From Lachnospiraceae bacterium UBA4711 (GTDB lineage: Bacteria; Bacillota; Clostridia; Lachnospirales; Lachnospiraceae), in the NCBI GenBank assembly GCA_002404515.1, contig DHJV01000054.1, positions 3,320 through 25,148 of the forward strand: 21,829 nt of DNA, written 5' to 3'. Made by a program: the position numbers and the translations under genes. Shown here one piece after another: positions 8,137-14,367 of the stretch; within the stretch, counting starts at the first letter, position 1, and the number at the start of each line of letters is the position of its first letter. The notes under the pieces were generated by a model. The model ran no database searches. It was given only the letters and a program-made list of their open reading frames with translations, and was not told where the DNA came from.

Positions 8137-8165
8137 ATTAAACCACGATTTTTTTAAATTGTCAA
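8137..8165 (-). promoter_or_regulatory. sigma-A promoter of the ABC importer operon
   Basis: On the minus strand a perfect -35 TTGACA (8160-8165) is separated by exactly 17 nt from -10 TTTAAT (8137-8142). Transcription would start near 8130, giving a leader of about 100 nt to the binding-protein gene. It is arranged back to back with the sigma-factor promoter, the two -35 elements being only a few bases apart. Confidence 0.85.
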
Positions 8166-8170
8166 GTTTT

Positions 8171-8201
8171 TGTAACCTTTTTTATCCCCCACGTGTATAA
8201 T
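8171..8201 (+). promoter_or_regulatory. ECF-type (autoregulatory?) promoter of the sigma-factor gene
   Basis: TGTAAC (8171-8176) is followed after 15 nt by CGTG (8192-8195), resembling ECF promoters such as those of B. subtilis SigX/SigW/SigM (TGwAAC plus CGT). A TATAAT overlaps at 8196-8201, but its best -35, TTGTAA, is 20 nt away, too far for sigma-A. Either reading puts the start near 8205-8208, about 20 nt before the SD. Confidence 0.5.
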
Positions 8202-8239
8202 CTGTGAAAGGCCTTTTGAAACAGACGGAGGATATGACT

Positions 8240-8812
8240 ATGAAGATACCAATACGGATACTGATCGATCGCTATCAGTCCCATTTATACCGGATTGCAT
8301 TCAGTATCTGTCAGAACCGCGAAGACGCAGAGGATGTCGTGCAGGACACCTTCCTGCAATATCATATTCTGAAGAAGGAGTTTGAAGATGAAACCCATAT
8401 CCGCGCATGGCTGATGCGGGTTACAATCAACAAATCCAAGAATACGGTTCGCGCATTCTGGCGGAAACACCGGCAATCCCTGGAGAGCTATATGGAAGAA
8501 CTGGATTTCCCAGACGCTGAAAGCAGTGCCCTGTTTGAGGCAGTGCTGCAGCTCCCGGAGAAACAGCGCACCGTCATTCATCTCTTCTATTATGAAGATT
8601 ACACGATCAAAGAAATCGCAGAGATTCTGCATGTAAGCGAGAGCAATGTCAAGGTTCGCTTAAACCGTGGACGTGCCGCTCTCCGAGAAAAGTTAAAGGA
8701 GGAGGGCGCATATGTGCGAAGCACATATTCAGGATGCGCCGACGACCTGCCGCCGAACGGATGTGAGGGGGCACTACCACAAAAGGAGGATTGGAACTAT
8801 GACGAATCATGA
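8240..8812 (+). CDS. ECF-type sigma-70 family RNA polymerase sigma factor
   Basis: The 190-residue protein has the two domains of an ECF sigma factor. Region 2 (about 10-75) includes YRIAFSICQNREDAEDVVQDTF, which binds core polymerase and the -10. Region 4 (about 100-155) includes LPEKQRTVIHLFYYEDYTIKEIA with the helix-turn-helix HVSESNVKVRLNRG for -35 recognition. GGAGG at 8227-8231 is 8 nt from the ATG at 8240; the in-frame ATG at 8234 is too close and a GTG at 8204 falls at the probable transcription start. About 35 residues follow region 4 and overlap the SD of the next gene by 14 bp of coding, so sigma and partner are translationally coupled. The promoter looks ECF-like, suggesting autoregulation. 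Confidence 0.93.
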   Translation: MKIPIRILIDRYQSHLYRIAFSICQNREDAEDVVQDTFLQYHILKKEFEDETHIRAWLMRVTINKSKNTVRAFWRKHRQSLESYMEELDFPDAESSALFEAVLQLPEKQRTVIHLFYYEDYTIKEIAEILHVSESNVKVRLNRGRAALREKLKEEGAYVRSTYSGCADDLPPNGCEGALPQKEDWNYDES

Positions 8813-9473
8813 AAAATATAAGCAGGCATTTGACTGCCTGACGACCGACGCAGAGATTAACTTAAATCCGGCATCCATCCGGCGCAGCCGCACAACCCGT
8901 GTGGTTCGGCGCCTATGCTATGCTGCCGCATGTCTGGTCATGCTGTTTGCCGCATCAAACGGCATCTGTTACGCAGCAACCGGCTCCTCGCTCGTACACA
9001 CAATCATTGTTATGGCAAATGGCTCGAACGTAGAAATCTCCGAGGACGGAAGTTCCGTTACATTTACAATTGAGTCAACCGGTGATCTCTCTTACACGAC
9101 CGCCGAGAATGGACGCCTGTATTTAACGCTTAACGGCGAAAAAACAGACATCACCGATCAGTGCAGTGAAACCGACTATTACCGGCATGATTATACCGAT
9201 TCCGAAGGCAATAAGCATGTCCTGATCGCTGGTGGAACCGTGGAAAGCTATGGCTGGGCAGAGTACATTTTCAATTCAGAAGGGAAATACATCTTTAACA
9301 CGATGAATATTCCAACGGACGAAGCAAATCCGAACGATGTACCTGCATGGTTCACAAAGGCAGAAAAAGACCTGGGACTTGACGCAGACGCTCTGTTGGA
9401 ACAGGGCGGTTCCTACAGTATAGACGAAAACGACGTCGAACAGTCTGTAACCATGACAGAATCTGCACAATAA
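8799..9473 (+). CDS. probable membrane-anchored anti-sigma factor
   Basis: The 224-residue protein starts at the ATG at 8799 with a strong AAAAGGAGG (8781-8789) 9 nt upstream, inside the end of the sigma gene. Its N-terminus (about 1-38, beginning MTNHEKYKQAFDCL) is cytoplasmic and basic near the membrane. One transmembrane helix follows (about 39-60, CYAAACLVMLFAASNGICYA), and the remaining 165 residues should lie outside. This short-inside, one-helix, outside-domain plan and the position after an ECF gene are typical of clostridial anti-sigma factors. There is no zinc-binding HxxxCxxC motif. The outside domain is rich in Thr, Asp and Glu and resembles nothing I can name. The role is inferred from topology and context. 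Confidence 0.7.
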   Translation: MTNHEKYKQAFDCLTTDAEINLNPASIRRSRTTRVVRRLCYAAACLVMLFAASNGICYAATGSSLVHTIIVMANGSNVEISEDGSSVTFTIESTGDLSYTTAENGRLYLTLNGEKTDITDQCSETDYYRHDYTDSEGNKHVLIAGGTVESYGWAEYIFNSEGKYIFNTMNIPTDEANPNDVPAWFTKAEKDLGLDADALLEQGGSYSIDENDVEQSVTMTESAQ

Positions 9474-9485
9474 TCGATTTTGCCG

Positions 9486-9514
9486 TTGCAACTGCCCCCT
9501 GTATCCGCTATAAT
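9486..9514 (+). promoter_or_regulatory. sigma-A promoter of the 27-residue-repeat protein gene
   Basis: TTGCAA (9486-9491) and a perfect TATAAT (9509-9514) are spaced by exactly 17 nt. Transcription would start near 9521, leaving a leader of about 70 nt. The gene can therefore be expressed independently of the sigma/anti-sigma pair upstream, after which no terminator is visible. Confidence 0.8.
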
Positions 9515-9593
9515 CAAAATAGACTGTTGTGCAAAATATGCAAATTATCATGCACTTTTTGTACGAATTGATTAGCAACAGGGGGTAATTTTA

Positions 9594-10394
9594 ATGATAG
9601 CCGGGAAAGAAGAAATCGAACGTCAGAAAATATTCGGTCGTGACCACTTTGTATATGAAGAAAATTCCTACTTTATTGATGTCAATGATGACTCCGAGCG
9701 TATGTGGTTCCAGAACCGGATTGGTGTACCAAATTATAAATGGTTTCAGGAAGGCACAGGCGACAAGCATTGGGTTCTCTACAATCCAATCTGTTTTATG
9801 CCAACGAAAAACTGGAATGGAAAAAAGATCCTGAAATTTAACTACCGGGAATTCAAAGGCGGACGTCTGGAAGTTCCAATTAATGCAAGCAGCTGCTGTG
9901 GTATGTTCTCCTGGGTAACGCTTCCGGAAGGCTTCCAGATCGGCGGACTGTTCAACACACGTGGCATCAAAGATATGAATCTGATGTTTGCAGGCTGCGT
10001 TATGCCGAAGGGCTTCTCCCTCGGTGACCATTTCCACACGAAGGAAGTGGAGGATATGCGTTATATGTTCTACCAGAGCTCGGTATCCGAGGCATTTGAT
10101 TTCGGTAAGATCTTTGATACCTCACATGTCACGAACATGGAGTACATGTTCTCAGAATGCCGAATCCCGGATGGTCTGAAGTTCCCAGAACGATTCCTGA
10201 CAGAGCAGGTAACGAACATGGATCACATGTTCTACGAGAGTGTGTTCCTTGGAAAAGCAGATTTCGGAGATGGATTCGTTGTATCGCCGGGTACGAACAC
10301 GAACGATATGTTCACGGACTGCATGTTCGGGGACGAGAAAATTGATAACCAGTATAATCAGGATTTCAATTACGTAAAGTCCAGATTAAGTTAA
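9594..10394 (+). CDS. DUF285-like protein with six exact 27-residue repeats
   Basis: The 266-residue protein has no signal peptide or membrane segment. Residues 104-240 hold six repeats marked by Met-Phe at 104, 131, 158, 185, 212 and 239, an exact 27-residue period. The repeat pattern is roughly VTNMxxMFxxC, a P-G-F turn, FGDxF, then xT. This resembles BspA/DUF285 repeats (DTSxVTNMxxMF), usually found on secreted surface proteins and slightly shorter. The N-terminal 100 residues are rich in Trp, Tyr and Phe and are not a domain I recognise. ATG at 9594 follows AGGGGG at 9580-9585. It has its own sigma-A promoter. A repeat scaffold for protein binding is plausible; function is unknown. Confidence 0.75.
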   Translation: MIAGKEEIERQKIFGRDHFVYEENSYFIDVNDDSERMWFQNRIGVPNYKWFQEGTGDKHWVLYNPICFMPTKNWNGKKILKFNYREFKGGRLEVPINASSCCGMFSWVTLPEGFQIGGLFNTRGIKDMNLMFAGCVMPKGFSLGDHFHTKEVEDMRYMFYQSSVSEAFDFGKIFDTSHVTNMEYMFSECRIPDGLKFPERFLTEQVTNMDHMFYESVFLGKADFGDGFVVSPGTNTNDMFTDCMFGDEKIDNQYNQDFNYVKSRLS

Positions 10395-10402
10395 CGGTTA
10401 AC

Positions 10403-10592
10403 GGAATTTGCATATATAACTAAAAAGAAACCACATGGATACATTCTACGCAGACGCGCTCTCGCTCGGTTCAGCACGTAGCGGTACTAAATTCGTGCTA
10501 CGCACTCATTAAGTGCCGACGTGCTTCAACGGTCTGCTTTAGAATTGTATCCATGTGGTTTCTTTATTTACTTTATTGGCTCTGCAAATTCC
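10403..10592. repeat. nested inverted repeats, possible terminator or MITE-like element
   Basis: The outer arms GGAATTTGCA (10403-10412) and TGCAAATTCC (10583-10592) are perfectly complementary. Inside them a second pair of arms, 10424-10443 and 10546-10565, is perfectly complementary over 20 bp (AAAGAAACCA... / ...TGGTTTCTTT). Pairing continues inward with TTCT/AGAA and GCAGAC/GTCTGC. The roughly 65-nt core can form alternative hairpins (AGCACG/CGTGCT or GTAGC/GCTAC). T-rich sequence follows the stem on both strands, so it could end transcription from both convergent genes. An ordinary terminator does not need 20-bp arms around a 100-nt loop, nor an outer second pair. No protein or clear target-site duplication is visible. 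Confidence 0.7.
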
Positions 10593-10642
10593 TTACGTTC
10601 TACCTCAGCCTTGAAAAAGTGCAAGAAACACACCTCTCAAAT

Positions 10643-10874
10643 GCATAGATATCCAGATCGGATTCGAGTAATATACATATGTTTGGAACTTAGAAGTTCT
10701 TAATGTTCTGTAAGTACACAGCAATGTTTGAACACGATGTTCAAACAAGCCGCCACTGAGCCACGGATGGCGAATTGGCGGCGGTTGCGTTCGTTACCAT
10801 AGTGTAAATCAGAGCATTTAGAACTTCTTAGTTTCAATACATCGTATTTACTCGAACCGATACTGGATATGTGC
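10643..10874 (+). ncRNA. putative branched structured RNA (about 230 nt)
   Basis: Two arms of about 55-60 nt (10649-10710 and 10810-10870) are complementary with few interruptions: ATATCCAG/CTGGATAT at the base, TTCGAGTAA/TTACTCGAA, AGAAGTTCT/AGAACTTCT, TCTG/CAGA. The 100-nt interior continues with TACAC/GTGTA (10715-10719/10802-10806). It then branches into hairpin A, TGTTTGAAC/GTTCAAACA (10725-10747), and hairpin B, GCCGCCA/TGGCGGC (10749-10782), which is capped by GCCA-CGGA-TGGC. In the long stem two non-Watson-Crick positions (10686/10834 and 10706/10814) are G-U pairs only if the plus strand is the RNA. No promoter was found directly upstream, so it may be part of the preceding mRNA. It could instead be a mobile palindromic repeat. 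Confidence 0.5.
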
Positions 10875-10895
10875 AGTTGATATGGTGTGTTTCGT

Positions 10896-12548
10896 CTACT
10901 TTATGTATTTTCGGTAGAACGTATCGAGTTCCAGTGGCTTATCGTAATAGTACCCCTGGATACATTCGACGCCTGCGTTGTGCACGATGGAGAGTGCTTC
11001 CACCTTCTCGACGCCCTCGGCGCAGACTGCGATTCCAACCTTCTTGCAATAAGTGACGATGAACTCGATTAACGCTTTGTCCTTTGGCTTCTCCGTGATG
11101 CTTCGTGTCATCGTATGGTCAAGCTTCACCATATCTGCAGGGATATCCTTGAGTACCGTGAGTGACGCATATCCGGTTCCGAAATCATCCAGTGCAATGC
11201 TGATCCCCGCATCCTTGAATTTCTGCAGGACTTCCGATAAAAATGATGTATGCTCCACACGGCAGCTTTCTGTCAGTTCCAACATGATTGCATCATGTGG
11301 AATCTGGTAATGATCCAGACGTTCCACAACATAGTCCAAAAGTGATGGATCCTTGAACTGTATGTAAGACACATTGATCTGCAAGCGTTTTAACGGCATA
11401 TGCCCGATTTGCTCCCGCCACTTCGCGAGTGTCTGCAACGACTGGTCGATCACCCATTTACCAACCCGGATAATCTCCTTGGAGTTTTCCAGAATTGGAA
11501 TGAAATCCATCGGTCCGATCACACCAAACTCCGGATGGGTAAATCGCAGCAGCACCTCTGCTGCATCGCATATCTCCGTCTTCGTCTCCACGATCGGCTG
11601 CATCACAATACGGAAGCCCTTGCAATCCTCGTCGACACACTCACGGATGGTGTCCTTCAGCCGCGTCGTATATTTCTTCTGTGCATATAATTCCTTACTA
11701 TAGAATACAACATCGTCGGTATTCGTCAGCTTCGCATGATCCAGTGCATAGAACAGATTACTCTGGAGCTGGTCAACGAACTCGCCATCCTCCGGAAAGA
11801 AGGTTGCAGATGCCTTAAACTGCAGATGCACCGCCTGACCGGAAACGACCAGATTCTTCATAAAGTTCTGGACGAAATTCTTGTACTCTATGACACGTTC
11901 CGCACCTGCATCCTGCATGACAATTGCAAAATTCGCACCATCCATACGGAACACATGGCAATTATGCCGCACACCTTCGAGCAGCTTTTCGCCGATCAGT
12001 GCAAGTACCTTATCGCCATAATTATAGCTATACTCCGCATTGATCCGCTTGAAATTCTCCAGACCGATCATGAGGACTCCGCCCCGCGCATGGTCATCCA
12101 GCAAACGGTTTAATTCGCTTCGGAACTGATACACCGTCCACAGATTTGTAACTGCATCGATCTTCGTCCGATGTCCCATATTCGTGACAAATCCACCAAA
12201 CCAGTCTGCATTTCCATCTGCATCATAAGTCATATACCCACGACAATTGACCCACACATACTCCCCTTGTGCGTTCCGGATCCGGTATTCGCAGTTGTGA
12301 TATGGTGTCACACCATGCATCAGATCCATGATGTTCTCCGTATAGTCTTCGACATCCTCCGGATGAATCCGGCTGATCCATTCCCGTGTAGAATCTCCGA
12401 AAATCTCCCCTGGCAATCCAAAATATTCCACCGCAGATGCCGACCAGCGTGTCGTATCCTCTTTTATATTGCCATAAAATAAAAATGTTTTGCCCGGCGC
12501 ATTTGCTGCCAGGTCAAAATAACGCGACTCAAATTCTGATCTGTCCAC
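10896..12548 (-). CDS. PAS-GGDEF-EAL protein, probable cyclic-di-GMP phosphodiesterase
   Basis: The 550-residue cytosolic protein has an N-terminal PAS_3-type sensor (about 25-128, with IHPEDVEDYTENI and CEYRIRNAQGEYVWV). A degenerate GGDEF domain follows (about 129-285): RMDGANF (201-207) replaces RxGGDEF, so it should not make cyclic-di-GMP. The EAL domain (about 295-545) is mostly intact: EVL at 331-333 in place of EAL, N392, E424 in ELTES, DDFGTGY (454-460), K475, E511 in AEGVE, and QGY at 531-533. It is therefore predicted to hydrolyse cyclic-di-GMP in response to a signal sensed by PAS. The start is GTG at 12548, with AAGGAG at 12558-12563 nine nt upstream. It has its own promoter inside the end of the upstream gene. 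Its 3' end faces the palindromic elements. Confidence 0.9.
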   Translation of the reverse strand: MDRSEFESRYFDLAANAPGKTFLFYGNIKEDTTRWSASAVEYFGLPGEIFGDSTREWISRIHPEDVEDYTENIMDLMHGVTPYHNCEYRIRNAQGEYVWVNCRGYMTYDADGNADWFGGFVTNMGHRTKIDAVTNLWTVYQFRSELNRLLDDHARGGVLMIGLENFKRINAEYSYNYGDKVLALIGEKLLEGVRHNCHVFRMDGANFAIVMQDAGAERVIEYKNFVQNFMKNLVVSGQAVHLQFKASATFFPEDGEFVDQLQSNLFYALDHAKLTNTDDVVFYSKELYAQKKYTTRLKDTIRECVDEDCKGFRIVMQPIVETKTEICDAAEVLLRFTHPEFGVIGPMDFIPILENSKEIIRVGKWVIDQSLQTLAKWREQIGHMPLKRLQINVSYIQFKDPSLLDYVVERLDHYQIPHDAIMLELTESCRVEHTSFLSEVLQKFKDAGISIALDDFGTGYASLTVLKDIPADMVKLDHTMTRSITEKPKDKALIEFIVTYCKKVGIAVCAEGVEKVEALSIVHNAGVECIQGYYYDKPLELDTFYRKYIK

Positions 12549-12628
12549 TCATACACGCTCCTTCCCTCTTGCTTTTCATTTCCTTGTGTATGCATATCAG
12601 AATGTTTACTTTTTTTACACTCTATTTG

Positions 12629-13243
12629 CTACCTATTATATAAGATATTTTCCAAATAGGCAATACATACCGCCACAATATAAAAGCAATCGTGCAAAAC
12701 CGTTCCGATTCCCCCTGATTCTTTCCGATACGCGCGATAGAGGCTGTTGAAGCTCGTCCGCGCCAAACAGATTTCTGCTGCCTCCCGCATGTTCGGCAGG
12801 ATTGCCAGCATATCATGCATATAGATATGCAGCTGTTTCTCGTAGCGGATATGTGCGAAAAATCCCCCGGTGTACCGCATCGTATGTGGATACGTGAAGC
12901 GATCTGCCAGATAATGCGTCGCCTTCCCCAGCCGGTAATAATCGTACACCGACAGCTTATCCCGCTTCCGCAGCACGCGGTACATCCGGTTGACGAAAAA
13001 ACGAGACCCTTCCGCTGTATGACCACCGATCAGCATACGCCGATGATCATTGAGCGACAAAGGTCCCGCATCTTTTTGTTGTCTATGTGCGCACAGCAAC
13101 TGAAAATATCCGTGGATGTATGAACATTTGTCAACATCCGGCATGATATTTCCAATTACAAATGCGTATTTTTTGAATGGTTCTTCTATCTCAAATGCAC
13201 GTGCAAGATAACGCCCTAAGGCAAGATGATCTTTGGTTTGCAT
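12629..13243 (-). CDS. zinc-dependent phospholipase C-like protein
   Basis: The 204-residue protein matches the Zn_dep_PLPC family (PF00882). It has the metal-ligand pattern GNIMPDVD (D36, D38), a GGHTAEGS segment (H75, E78) and the HYLADRFTYPH motif (H110, D114, H120), spaced as in bacterial PLC/P1-nuclease folds. No signal peptide is seen, unlike secreted PLC toxins, so it is probably an intracellular metal-dependent hydrolase of the type common in clostridial genomes. The substrate (phospholipid or other phosphoester) is unknown. ATG at 13243 lies 11 nt after the serine acetyltransferase stop, with the AGGGA SD overlapping that stop, so the two form an operon. Confidence 0.8.
   Translation of the reverse strand: MQTKDHLALGRYLARAFEIEEPFKKYAFVIGNIMPDVDKCSYIHGYFQLLCAHRQQKDAGPLSLNDHRRMLIGGHTAEGSRFFVNRMYRVLRKRDKLSVYDYYRLGKATHYLADRFTYPHTMRYTGGFFAHIRYEKQLHIYMHDMLAILPNMREAAEICLARTSFNSLYRAYRKESGGIGTVLHDCFYIVAVCIAYLENILYNR
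12635..12663 (-). promoter_or_regulatory. sigma-A promoter of the GGDEF-EAL gene
   Basis: On the minus strand TTGCCT (12658-12663) and a perfect TATAAT (12635-12640) are spaced by exactly 17 nt. The promoter sits within the last codons of the zinc PLC-like gene, with a leader of about 80 nt to the GTG start at 12548. Confidence 0.75.
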
Positions 13244-13254
13244 AAATCGAATCC

Positions 13255-14151
13255 CTACTTCTGCTCTTTTATTTCCAGCTCCGGCTGCATCGAAGCGACC
13301 TTCGTGTTCGCCGGGATGGATGTCGTGACAAAAGAGTTGCCGGCTACAACAGAATTCTCGCCGATCACAGTCTCGCCACCTAAGATAGTAGTATTCGCAT
13401 AAATCACAACATTATTCTCGATGGTCGGATGACGCTTCACGCCGGAAAGCAGCTGTCCCTTGCGTGTGGAAAGTGCACCAAGCGTCACACCCTGATAGAT
13501 CTTCACATGTTCGCCGATTGTCGTCGTCTCACCGATGACAATTCCGGTACCATGATCAATACAGAAATATTCGCCGATCGTCGCGCCCGGATTGATATCG
13601 ATTCCGGTCAGTCCATGTGCATATTCCGTCATGATACGCGGAATATACGGCACATTTAATTCATACAACACATGTGCATAACGATATACAAAGATTGTGA
13701 AGATGCCCGGATAAGAAAGAATGATATCCTGATGATCCTTCGCCGCCGGATCTCCATTAAACTCTGCATCCACATCCTTTAAGATCATTGCCTGAATGTC
13801 CGGAATCTTCGCAATAAAGGTCGATGTATATTCCTCTGCTTTCGCACGGATCTCCGCATCCTGCAATTCCCTGTTATCAAACTTCAATGCGACGCGGATC
13901 TGTTTGAATAACCGCTCGTAAAGAATCGCCAGCGTGCTTCCGGCGAAATTATCCTTCGACACATATGCCATATTTTCCGAACCAAAAAATCCCGGAAATG
14001 TAACCGTACGCAGTCCTTCTATGATTGAAATAATCGCATCCCGGTCTGGCACGCAGTCTCCAAGTGACATATCAAAAATCTTCTGTGCTTCGTAATTTTC
14101 CTTCAGGCGCGCGGTCGCCTCCTGAATCGTTTTATTTACAATTGTTCCCAT
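13255..14151 (-). CDS. cysE: serine O-acetyltransferase
   Basis: The 298-residue protein makes O-acetylserine from serine and acetyl-CoA, the first step of cysteine synthesis. An N-terminal helical domain (about 1-175) is followed by a left-handed beta-helix of hexapeptide repeats (about 180-275). Active-site positions are visible: D134 in GDPAA, the D199-H200 pair in CIDHGTGIVIGET, R240-H241 in VKRHPTI, and YRYAH at 157-160. It is longer than the short EpsC-type enzymes. The start is the ATG at 14151 with GGAGG at 14158-14162; an upstream TTG would include that SD. A zinc PLC-like gene follows in the same operon. The leader holds a hairpin but no recognisable cysteine-related riboswitch. Confidence 0.93.
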   Translation of the reverse strand: MGTIVNKTIQEATARLKENYEAQKIFDMSLGDCVPDRDAIISIIEGLRTVTFPGFFGSENMAYVSKDNFAGSTLAILYERLFKQIRVALKFDNRELQDAEIRAKAEEYTSTFIAKIPDIQAMILKDVDAEFNGDPAAKDHQDIILSYPGIFTIFVYRYAHVLYELNVPYIPRIMTEYAHGLTGIDINPGATIGEYFCIDHGTGIVIGETTTIGEHVKIYQGVTLGALSTRKGQLLSGVKRHPTIENNVVIYANTTILGGETVIGENSVVAGNSFVTTSIPANTKVASMQPELEIKEQK

Positions 14152-14203
14152 GACCTGCCTCCAATATCTATTCAAATCATAACCACCTCACACCCTCAGA
14201 TGC

Positions 14204-14237
14204 ATATGCCGGTCTGTATTTTATACCGGACGCATAT
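14204..14237 (-). promoter_or_regulatory. hairpin in the cysE leader
   Basis: ATATG-CCGGT (14204-14213) is complementary to ACCGG (14225-14229) and CATAT (14233-14237), giving two 5-bp helices split by a 3-nt bulge around an 11-nt loop. It lies between the probable cysE promoter and the cysE SD. No T-run follows, so it is not a terminator; a regulatory role is only a guess. Confidence 0.35.
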
Positions 14238-14262
14238 ATTGCAATTCTGTTCATACTATATT

Positions 14263-14292
14263 ATGATATAGAAAAATTGCGCGGATGTGCAA
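14263..14292 (-). promoter_or_regulatory. candidate promoter of cysE
   Basis: On the minus strand TTGCAC (14287-14292) is followed after 18 nt by TATCAT (14263-14268); TATATC two bases upstream with a 16-nt spacer is the alternative. The leader to cysE would be about 105 nt. Confidence 0.45.
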
Positions 14293-14305
14293 TGACTATT
14301 TATAT

Positions 14306-14334
14306 TTTCAATATTTATACTATACTATTATAAA
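14306..14334 (+). promoter_or_regulatory. candidate promoter of mnmA
   Basis: TTTCAA (14306-14311) and TATAAA (14329-14334) are spaced by 17 nt in a very AT-rich stretch, about 27 nt before the expected start of the ribosome-binding region. Other -10-like hexamers nearby make the exact choice uncertain. Confidence 0.4.
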
Positions 14335-14367
14335 ACAAAAAAGTCCAAGGAATTTTTCGGAGGAACT

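Noticed and set aside
9495..9585. Complementary CCCCCTGT (9495-9502) and ACAGGGGG (9578-9585) around the repeat-protein promoter and SD
   Set aside because: The first copy lies in the promoter spacer and is not transcribed from it; an 8-bp match at 75 nt distance is likely chance.
9903..10313. Tandem DNA repeat or CRISPR-like array in the repeat-protein gene
   Set aside because: The 81-bp periodicity is at protein level; nucleotide identity between units is low and there are no spacers.
10521..10703. Short open frame on the plus strand in the gene-free gap
   Set aside because: It runs across the arms of both palindromes, has no SD and an unlikely protein sequence.
10711..10890. Cyclic-di-GMP riboswitch near the EAL gene
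   Set aside because: The element lies downstream of the EAL gene rather than upstream, and no GEMM core sequence is present.
14152..14290. T-box or S-box riboswitch in front of cysE
   Set aside because: The leader is about 105 nt and holds one interrupted hairpin; no specifier-loop layout, T-box core or S-box core is visible.
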